Shown one piece after another: positions 1-5,240 of a DNA stretch of 14,405 bases. The stretch is from Desulfomicrobiaceae bacterium (GTDB taxonomy: Bacteria > Desulfobacterota > Desulfovibrionia > Desulfovibrionales > Desulfomicrobiaceae): NCBI GenBank assembly GCA_003530935.1, contig DPEO01000071.1, positions 1 through 14,405 on the forward strand, written 5' to 3'. Both the position numbers and the translations under genes were made by a program. Every line of letters begins with the position of its first letter. Position 1 is the first letter of the stretch. Under the pieces are notes generated by a model that saw nothing but the letters and a program-made list of their open reading frames with translations, did not search any database and had not been told where the DNA came from.

Positions 1-164
1 CGAGGGAATTAAGACATGCTCATTCGTCCACCTCCAGTAATCCGGCCTCCCAGCTCTGAATGCATGACCCGATTCGAGGGGATTAAGACGGCGCTTCCCA
101 AAATGAGCATAATGTTCCCGTCTCTAATACATGGCCCGACTGCCGGATTCGAGCCGCATGGCGT
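1..164 (+). CRISPR. Distal end of a CRISPR array (37-nt repeats)
   Basis: A partial repeat (1-15) ends in ATTAAGAC with one change just before it. A full repeat lies at 53-89: GCTCTGAATGCATGACC, then CGATTCGAGGGG, then ATTAAGAC. The ends of the two repeats are 74 nt apart, leaving a 37-nt spacer at 16-52. A second spacer-sized segment (about 90-127) is followed by a decayed repeat at about 128-164, of which only the core CCGGATTCGAG (143-153) survives, one base off the 74-nt register. Terminal decay on this side suggests that the leader is to the left, outside the window, and that the array is read rightwards. The last eight bases ATTAAGAC would then be the 5' handle of the crRNAs, as in Cas6-processed type I and III arrays. 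No cas gene is visible, so the subtype cannot be read directly; the accessory operon at 1305-8815 argues for type III. Confidence 0.82.
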
Positions 165-296
165 CCAACGACCGGGTGCCGGTGAAAGGAGGCCTTGAGT
201 GCCAAAATTTTCATCTCAACCAAAAAAAACCGATCCCCATCCCGTTAAGGAGTCTTGGGATCACCCCGCAACAACCCTCAACCAGGAGGAACTCCG
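165..296. other. Intergenic stretch before the 24-aa peptide
   Basis: I see no gene here. There is an A-rich run near 222-230, and an imperfect stem at 239-261 in which ATCCC and AAG pair with CTTGGGAT, with a 3-nt bulge and GAGT loop. It lies 36 nt upstream of the peptide start and could be a structured 5' leader. It has no following T-run, so it is not a convincing terminator. Confidence 0.3.
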
Positions 297-371
297 ATGA
301 ACGACATCTTAAAAACCATCATCACCGTTGTCCTCCTGCTGGCCATCGAACTTATCAACGACAACGAATAA
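297..371 (+). CDS. Putative 24-aa single-span membrane peptide
   Basis: A 25-codon frame begins at an ATG preceded by a near-perfect ribosome binding site, AGGAGG, at 284-289 with 7-nt spacing. The peptide starts MNDILK, has a hydrophobic core TIITVVLLLAIELI, and ends in an acidic tail NDNE. This is enough for one short transmembrane helix. I do not recognise a family. Its size, single helix and polar end resemble type I toxin peptides (Ldr/Ibs/TisB-like in general shape) and also small accessory subunits such as KdpF. No antisense RNA can be called from sequence. It sits between the end of the CRISPR array and a solitary CRISPR-like repeat, so a link to the CRISPR locus is possible but unproven. 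The strong SD and the hydrophobic pattern are the main support. Confidence 0.5.
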   Translation: MNDILKTIITVVLLLAIELINDNE

Positions 372-441
372 CACGGATGGAGCAAACGGCCCCGCGACCA
401 CAACTCTCCGGAGTACCCCGCAAAAAAACAGGGAGGCCGCC

Positions 442-504
442 ATGTTCTATCCCGTTCTCATGCCCAAACCACCACCATTCTGGATGCATCACCCGATTCG
501 ATGA
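442..504 (+). CDS. Possible 20-aa peptide ending inside a CRISPR-like repeat
   Basis: The short frame has a good ribosome binding site (GGGAGG at 431-436, 5 nt before ATG). It encodes a proline-rich peptide beginning MFYPVLMPKPPPFW. Its last codons and the TGA stop are supplied by the solitary CRISPR-like repeat at 477-513. Either this is a real leader or micro-peptide, or an older gene was cut short when repeat sequence was placed here. I recognise no family. The SD is the only positive evidence, so confidence is low. Confidence 0.25.
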   Translation: MFYPVLMPKPPPFWMHHPIR

Positions 505-513
505 GATTAAGAA
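477..513 (+). repeat. Solitary CRISPR-like repeat A
   Basis: Aligned without gaps to the array repeat at 53-89, this copy matches at 30 of 37 positions. It keeps CACCCGATTCGA and the handle ATTAAGA, but the GAGGGG segment is changed to GATGAG, which would break the short CCC/GGG pairing of the repeat. There is no second copy one period away on either side, so it is not part of a regular array. It ends 83 nt before the start of the secreted-protein gene at 597. Confidence 0.75.
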
Positions 514-596
514 TCGAGGTGGCAGGAAACAAACTCCGGCTCAAGGACTCGATTCCATTCGACTTTTCGTCTACAGATCGATATAAGGATGATTGT

Positions 597-899
597 ATGA
601 AATATTCGATTTGCGTTTTGGCCTTGTTTGTCATGGCATCCTCTGCATTCGCTTGGAATGACGAGTATGAAATCAATACCGACCCATTTGCCCCACGCAT
701 AGGTAGCAGTGTTGGGATTGAGATGCGCAGGCGATATGATTATGATCCAGCGAATAAATATAGAGGAGAAATTGATAGTTACGGCTCTGTGCGAATGAGA
801 AATTTGAATGGAGATATACTTCGCGGCCACATTGACAACGATGGTTATGGAAGACTTTATGATTTGAATGGAAATAGTTACCGGGTCAAACCTCGTTGA
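597..899 (+). CDS. Small secreted protein with two internal repeats (unknown function)
   Basis: The 100-aa product begins with a clear Sec signal peptide: MKYS, a hydrophobic core ICVLALFVMASSA, and a likely cut after AFA at residue 17 or so. The start at 597 is chosen over an upstream in-frame ATG at 501 because it has an AAGGA ribosome binding site at 585-589 and places the signal peptide at the N-terminus. The mature part is polar and tyrosine-, arginine- and asparagine-rich. It contains two tandem units of about 20 residues, RGEIDSYGSVRMRNLNGDI and RGHIDNDGYGRLYDLNG, suggesting a small beta-repeat protein of the periplasm or surface. The gene is visibly richer in A and T than the operon downstream, which suggests separate acquisition. 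I do not recognise a named family. No partner gene is apparent. Confidence 0.75.
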   Translation: MKYSICVLALFVMASSAFAWNDEYEINTDPFAPRIGSSVGIEMRRRYDYDPANKYRGEIDSYGSVRMRNLNGDILRGHIDNDGYGRLYDLNGNSYRVKPR

Positions 900-932
900 G
901 GCATCTTGCCGATTTCCACCAACAATGAAGCA

Positions 933-988
933 CGGTGATCGGGGTGTCGCTTGCAGTTTTTCTGGGAGGAGCGGCGCTCCGATCACCG
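933..988. repeat. 10-bp inverted repeat with 36-nt spacing
   Basis: CGGTGATCGG at 933-942 is exactly complementary to CCGATCACCG at 979-988. The intervening 36 nt include a second self-complementary element, AGCGGCGCT. There is no T-run after the right arm, so it is unlikely to be an intrinsic terminator for the gene ending at 899. It could be a structured RNA, a protein-binding site or a remnant of a mobile element. Confidence 0.55.
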
Positions 989-1038
989 CGTGCCTCCGCA
1001 TCACCTCTCCACCGAAAGTTCTTTCGGGCGCTCAGTTC

Positions 1039-1075
1039 GCTCTGACTGCATGACCCGATTCGAGGGGACTGCAGG
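1039..1075 (+). repeat. Solitary CRISPR-like repeat B, handle lost
   Basis: The first 29 bases (1039-1067) match the array repeat at 28 of 29 positions: GCTCTGACTGCATGACC, then CGATTCGAGGGG. The final eight, where the array repeat has ATTAAGAC, read ACTGCAGG and match at only two positions. Similarity therefore stops just where Cas6-type cleavage is normally expected. It lies 230 nt upstream of the sigma-like gene on the same strand, with no companion repeat at a regular spacing. Confidence 0.8.
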
Positions 1076-1204
1076 CCCAAGCTGTTTCACAGGAAACAAT
1101 CAGAACCAAGGAGCCGTGCGGCTGGGGGGAATGCTGCATGGCTGCGCATTGCGGTTGGCCTAGATCGCCGCATGCACACCGCCAGCCACGGCCCGGCAAG
1201 TGCA

Positions 1205-1233
1205 TTGAAATCACTGCGGCCGTGCGCTATGGA
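1205..1233 (+). promoter_or_regulatory. Candidate promoter of the accessory operon
   Basis: TTGAAA (1205-1210) matches the -35 consensus at five of six bases. It is followed by exactly 17 nt and then TATGGA (1228-1233), which matches the -10 consensus at its first three bases. Transcription from it would begin near 1240, giving a 5' leader of about 65 nt. The call rests on spacing and motif only. If the sigma-like product of the first gene directs its own transcription, the true promoter could look different. Confidence 0.35.
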
Positions 1234-1304
1234 GGCACAGGCATGGCGCAGCGTCCACAACGCGGCCTGCGCCCGATCCTCCACCACCAACCCTACCCCC
1301 TTCC

Positions 1305-2249
1305 ATGACGGCCAACGCAACCATCCACCAATGGCTTCGCAGTGAGGATTTTCTGGATCTTTTACGCCAGGCCCTCGATGGGGACGATCTCGACCATCTC
1401 CATGACCTCTGGATCTTTCTCCAGGAGCGACTGGCCAACGATCTCCACTTCCATCACTTGGTGGCGATCCAAAACATCGATGCCATCAGTGCCAAGATAG
1501 ACTACCTCCAGAAAAAATTCTTCCAAGAACAAAAACGGGACCTGCTCTACCAACGGGTGCGGCAATCCTTGAAGCAATTTCCCGAGGCAGGCTATCATCT
1601 GCGCGGGAGTTATGCCGCCTACGGAGATCCTCAAGGCCAGCCACTGCCAGCGTACAAGGAACTCCGAGAACACAACTTCCAGTCCCAATTGCTCCCAAAC
1701 AAAGATATCCGCAGCTCCAAAGACATTCTCGAAGTGGCGCTCCACTTTTTCTGTCAGACAAAAGCATTTTTGGGATATGCACCGAGCATCCATCTGCGGG
1801 AGTTTTGCGCCTTCCTGCGCCAGCACTATGACACAAGCATCTACGACCGCAACGAGATCTCCTTGGAGGAGGGCTCGGGCCCCGAGGAAGACAGCTCCAG
1901 TGTTTTGCAGCGCTTGGGAGAGGCCACCGACTACGAAGCCACGATCACGCGCAGCCGCCTCGAGGCCATTGTCATGGCCGCGGTCCAAAGTTTGGAACCC
2001 AAGGCCGCCTTGGTCTTGTGCTATCTGGAGCACTGCGGCTGGCGCATGGAAGACGCCGCCCGGGCATTGGGATATGCAGCCGCATGCGGCATCTCGGCCA
2101 TCAAGAAGCGCGCCTATCTCACCTTGCGGCAGGTGCTCGAACCCCATGCCGGGCTTGGCGAGGCGGACTTGGACCCCAACCTCTTCGAGGCCTTTCGTGA
2201 GCGCCTCTGGGACGTTTTGTGCCAGCAGGTGGACTGCCGCCAACCATAG
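1305..2249 (+). CDS. Sigma-factor-like protein (region 4 HTH), possible CalpS analogue
   Basis: The 314-aa product has a C-terminal helix-turn-helix region (about 215-280) with the pattern of sigma-70/ECF region 4: a helix ending in a LEP turn (LEPKAALVLCYLEHCGWRMED), then AARALGY and SAIKKRAYLTLRQVL. An acidic linker SLEEGSGPEED (about 186-196) precedes it, as in ECF factors. The N-terminal 180 residues are helical and not recognisable as a standard region 2, so core-polymerase binding is unproven. It is first in the operon, and its stop overlaps the ribosome binding site of the next gene. With a MazF-like protein and a Lon-like protease next, it fits the place of CalpS, the sigma-like factor released by CRISPR-associated Lon cleavage in the described Calp system. 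Oddly, no Shine-Dalgarno is visible before ATG 1305 (CCCCCTTCC), and no alternative start exists back to the stop at 1206. A non-sigma HTH regulator is the alternative. Confidence 0.7.
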   Translation: MTANATIHQWLRSEDFLDLLRQALDGDDLDHLHDLWIFLQERLANDLHFHHLVAIQNIDAISAKIDYLQKKFFQEQKRDLLYQRVRQSLKQFPEAGYHLRGSYAAYGDPQGQPLPAYKELREHNFQSQLLPNKDIRSSKDILEVALHFFCQTKAFLGYAPSIHLREFCAFLRQHYDTSIYDRNEISLEEGSGPEEDSSSVLQRLGEATDYEATITRSRLEAIVMAAVQSLEPKAALVLCYLEHCGWRMEDAARALGYAAACGISAIKKRAYLTLRQVLEPHAGLGEADLDPNLFEAFRERLWDVLCQQVDCRQP

Positions 2250-2258
2250 GAGGCCGCT

Positions 2259-3245
2259 ATGTCTCTGCTCCGCGCCGCGTGGCGCTTGATGCTCACCGAA
2301 CGCACCCTGCCGCCCACAGGAACGCCGTGGCCGTGGCCGCGCAAGGCCCTGAGCGTCCATTGGCCAGAGATCGTCCCCGGCGAGCGCCCCCAACCCGCAG
2401 CCGGCCAGATCTGGAGCCTTGCCCAGCGCTTGGGGGGCTGGCTGCATCCGGGCCGCTACATCCACCCGCCCCTTGTGCTGGTGCTGGAGGTGCTCCCCGG
2501 GGCGCACCTGTGGGGGGCGCAGCTCTTCGACACCCCGGAGTTGGCCGGACCAGGAGACGTGCCCCTCGCCCCAGGGCAGGGTCTGGCCGAGGCCTGGAAT
2601 ACCGCCATTCTCCCCGTCCAGACGCTGGAGCAGCACCTGGGAGACGTCTCTCCAGGGCACCTGCACGCCGTGCGCGAGGCCGCCCAAGGAGAGTATTGCG
2701 TGCCTGAAGACTCGGGGATCGCCGCCTTCCGGCTCCTGGAAGCAGACGTGGCCCAGTTCATGGTCCTGCGCAGCCGCGACCTGGACGCCAGCGCCGCCGA
2801 GTCCACCCGCCGCCGGGTACTGCGCTTTCACCCAGGCATCGCACAGCCTGAAGACCTCGACCCCTGGCGCGCCCTGGCCACCGCCACGCTGCCCCCGGAA
2901 CTGACCGCCGTGGCCGCGGCCGACACCCCGGAGCACATCCCCTACACCCGCGTCCTTTTGGGCCAGGCGCAGGAAATGCCGTGCCACGGTTTCTTAGCCA
3001 CCCAATACCAGCGCCGACTCGATGGCGACACCATCCGCATCACCGGCGTCCTGGATCCTGCAGCGCGCAAGGGCACGCTCTACGCCTGGTGGCAGCACAA
3101 GTTCCACATGCGAGAAGGGGTCTGCCGTCTGGACCCCCACACCGGGATGTTCCGCGCCGATTTTCCCGGCCACGGGACCGAATCCTTCCTCATGGGCCGA
3201 CCGCTGCTCCTGCTCGTGGACGACTCCGCATCCCATGCCCGGTAA
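2259..3245 (+). CDS. MazF/PemK-like domain protein, possible CalpT analogue
   Basis: The 328-aa product follows the sigma-like gene by 9 nt with AGGAGG at 2248-2253. Residues about 45-145 follow the layout of MazF/PemK: GQIWSL, then PPLVLVLEV, then GDVPLAPGQGL, then ILPVQTLEQHLGDVSPGHL leading into a helix. The conserved arginine and threonine positions of active MazF nucleases (GxExxxxRP and PxTS regions) appear replaced, so RNase activity looks unlikely. Residues about 255-320 form a beta-rich segment (IRITGVLDP to LLLLVDD) of unknown type. In the Calp system the MazF homologue CalpT holds the sigma factor until the Lon protease cuts it; the same role is my inference here. The assignment rests on pattern matching by eye and needs a profile or structure comparison. 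Its 3' end overlaps the protease gene by 11 nt. Confidence 0.55.
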   Translation: MSLLRAAWRLMLTERTLPPTGTPWPWPRKALSVHWPEIVPGERPQPAAGQIWSLAQRLGGWLHPGRYIHPPLVLVLEVLPGAHLWGAQLFDTPELAGPGDVPLAPGQGLAEAWNTAILPVQTLEQHLGDVSPGHLHAVREAAQGEYCVPEDSGIAAFRLLEADVAQFMVLRSRDLDASAAESTRRRVLRFHPGIAQPEDLDPWRALATATLPPELTAVAAADTPEHIPYTRVLLGQAQEMPCHGFLATQYQRRLDGDTIRITGVLDPAARKGTLYAWWQHKFHMREGVCRLDPHTGMFRADFPGHGTESFLMGRPLLLLVDDSASHAR

Positions 3246-5229
3246 TCTGGATTCCCTGGACTTCGACCTCGCCGACGGGGTGGCATCTTTTGCCATCCCG
3301 CCTCATCCTGGCATCTGGGGCAGACACGCCCAGGGGCCAACCCTCGATCGCATCCTCGCCGCCGCGCCCCCGGCGTTTTCCCGGCTGCTTGTGGCCTGCC
3401 ACCTCCTCTGGCCCCAGCACCGCCCCGCGTGGGCGCGCCCCCACATCGCCGCCCTGGCGCGCGACCTGTGGGACGTGCCCTTGGACGTCCTGGAGCACGC
3501 CCCCTGGCGGCTGGCCCTGGTGCCCACCGCTGGACCAGAAGGGGCGGTGGTGGCCCATGTGCTGGTAGGCTTTGGCCCGTTGCCCGAGGCAAAGACCGCC
3601 GCCCTGTGGTCTGATAGCGCCGCCCGCCACGCCGCCGCCACCGTGACCCAGGTGGTGGCGCAGCGCCGCGGCCGCACCCCATGCCTCCTGCCCCTGGCAC
3701 CCCACGAACGGCTGGTGGGGGCGTCGTTGGCCCTGCCGTGCGCCTTGGCCGCCCTGGCCGCCCTCGACGACCTCGCCCTTCCCGAAGACGTCATCGCCAC
3801 CGGCGGCCTCGACCCCCAAGGCCATGTCCTGCCCGTGGCCGAGGTCGCCACCAAGACCCAATGCCCTGGACGCCTTTTCCTCTACCCCCAAGGCTGCGCC
3901 GCGCCGCCATGCTCCCACGCCGTGGCCGTGACCACCCTGGACGAGGCCTGGGCCATTCTGCGCTGGGCCCGCAGCCCTGAGGCCGCCGCCAAACTCCTCG
4001 TGATCCGGCGTCTGCTGGAAAACGCCCCCTCCCAGCCGGAATCCGGCGCTCTGGCCGCAGAGCTCGCCACGCTCCCCGGGGTCCTTGCCCCCTGGGTGCG
4101 GCACCAGCGCCACGAGATCACCCGCGCCCTCTGCCGCGCTCCAGACCTGCACCGGCTGGTGGACGCCCTCCCCAAGCTTCCGGAAAATCTTCAAGAAGCC
4201 CTTCTCGCGTGCATGAACGCCACCGTGGCCGACCATCAACCCCAGGCCGCCTGGAAGCTCGCCATGCTCCAAATGGAACGGGCCAACCACCGCGGCGATG
4301 TCACGGCTTTTTCCACCTGGAAGACCATCGCCCGGCAGCACGAGTCTGCCGTACCCTACCAGGAAGACGGCCCACAAAGCATTGTGCTCCACGCCGTCAT
4401 CAAGGCCATCGGCGAGCGCCACAACCGCTACGACTTTCCGCTCGCGCTGCCCCTCAGCGCCCACGAACGCGAAGCCCTGGAAGAGCTGGAGGCCACCTGG
4501 GAGCGCCGCCGCCGGCGCTTCGGGCCACGTCCCTGCATCATCCTCGGCCAATACTACGGCACCCTGGGGCAGCACTACGGCTTTCTCGGCCCTGCATACC
4601 TCCCACAGTGCATCGCCCTGCTGCGCAAGGCCGAGGAGGCCTTCTGCGCCCCCCGCACCGGCAGGTGGGACGACATCGAGCGCGACCGGCTCTACGCCAT
4701 CATGGCCTGGACGAGCGCCGGCGAGCACGCGCAAGCCGCCGCGGAGCTGAACGCCCTGATCCGGCGCCGCGGCACAATCGCGGCCCTCAATGCCTACGAA
4801 CTCCACGCCCTGCTGCGGGTGTCCGGCGACGCCCGCCTGCCCCTTGAGCCTGGCGTCACCACCGCCATCCGCAAGCGCGTGGACCAGGACGGCGAGGCGC
4901 GCCACCCCTGGCAGCTCGTGGCCATGAATCTGGCCCGGCATCTGGCGCACGAAGATCCCCAGGCCGCCCGAGCACTTGCGGAAAAAAGCGCCCGATGGTG
5001 CGCCCGCATGGGCCCCACGGTGCAGGTCATGGCGCTGCTCCCCTTGGCATTGCTCCAAAGCCTCGGGGTTTGCGTCCCTGAAGAACCGGTGGCGCAGGCC
5101 TTGGCTCCGGTGCGCAGCGAGCTGCTGCACCCGCCGCATTTCGCGCCGCTTTTGGACCGTCACGCCCCAGCGGTCCTGGACCTGGTCGCCCGCCAGCCAG
5201 CCCGATTTTTCCCCTACACCTATCACTGA
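3235..5229 (+). CDS. Lon-like (S16) protease without AAA+, helical C-terminus; possible CalpL analogue
   Basis: The 664-aa product carries a Lon-type proteolytic core at about residues 140-235. GASLALPCALAAL holds Ser164, DVIATGGLDPQGHVLPV follows the Lon pattern TGE-x-x-x-x-G-x-V-x-P-V/I, and Lys207 lies 43 residues after the serine, the spacing of E. coli Lon S679/K722. No Walker motifs are present. The N-terminal 130 residues are unassigned. Residues about 250-660 are mostly helical, with a TPR-like stretch LGQYYGTLGQHYGFLG (437-452). I cannot see a SAVED or CARF domain, although the described CalpL is a Lon-SAVED protein. Start 3235 is chosen rather than the in-frame ATG 3022 because 3022-3234 lies within the preceding gene; the 11-nt overlap implies translational coupling. 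The likely substrate is the MazF-like neighbour. Alternatives are an inactive Lon fold or a substrate-binding scaffold. Confidence 0.72.
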   Translation: MPGNLDSLDFDLADGVASFAIPPHPGIWGRHAQGPTLDRILAAAPPAFSRLLVACHLLWPQHRPAWARPHIAALARDLWDVPLDVLEHAPWRLALVPTAGPEGAVVAHVLVGFGPLPEAKTAALWSDSAARHAAATVTQVVAQRRGRTPCLLPLAPHERLVGASLALPCALAALAALDDLALPEDVIATGGLDPQGHVLPVAEVATKTQCPGRLFLYPQGCAAPPCSHAVAVTTLDEAWAILRWARSPEAAAKLLVIRRLLENAPSQPESGALAAELATLPGVLAPWVRHQRHEITRALCRAPDLHRLVDALPKLPENLQEALLACMNATVADHQPQAAWKLAMLQMERANHRGDVTAFSTWKTIARQHESAVPYQEDGPQSIVLHAVIKAIGERHNRYDFPLALPLSAHEREALEELEATWERRRRRFGPRPCIILGQYYGTLGQHYGFLGPAYLPQCIALLRKAEEAFCAPRTGRWDDIERDRLYAIMAWTSAGEHAQAAAELNALIRRRGTIAALNAYELHALLRVSGDARLPLEPGVTTAIRKRVDQDGEARHPWQLVAMNLARHLAHEDPQAARALAEKSARWCARMGPTVQVMALLPLALLQSLGVCVPEEPVAQALAPVRSELLHPPHFAPLLDRHAPAVLDLVARQPARFFPYTYH

Positions 5230-5240
5230 GGAGCCCGCCC

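Larger units (their letters stand above)
900..1304. other. 405-nt gene-free region upstream of the accessory operon
   Basis: No convincing gene lies here. It holds a 10-bp inverted repeat (933-942 with 979-988), a perfect 7-bp hairpin CCGAAAG-TT-CTTTCGG at 1012-1027, a solitary CRISPR-like repeat at 1039-1075, a 6-bp hairpin TGTTTC-ACAG-GAAACA at 1083-1098, and a plausible promoter at 1205-1233. The concentration of hairpins and the repeat in front of a long operon make this the natural control region of that operon. Bases 1280-1304 are strongly C-rich on this strand. Confidence 0.6.

Noticed and set aside
131..586. 151-codon plus-strand frame covering the small-gene zone
   Set aside because: No ribosome binding site at its starts, it runs through a decayed repeat and repeat A, and the 24-aa frame inside has a far better SD.
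582..587. TATAAG as a -10 box for the gene at 597
   Set aside because: It overlaps the ribosome binding site and would leave a 5' leader too short, and no -35 sits at the right distance.
1081..1100. Resemblance of TTTCACAGGAAACA to the lacZ leader used in cloning vectors
   Set aside because: The match is short and imperfect, and the surrounding sequence is unrelated to lac; a chance hairpin is enough.
1362..2987. 541-codon open frame on the minus strand
   Set aside because: It spans two plus-strand genes with good signals and shows no domain or ribosome binding site.
3190..5226. Long open frame of 678 codons on the minus strand
   Set aside because: It is antisense to the Lon-like gene, has low-complexity G/A/R composition, no recognisable domain, and is expected in GC-rich DNA.
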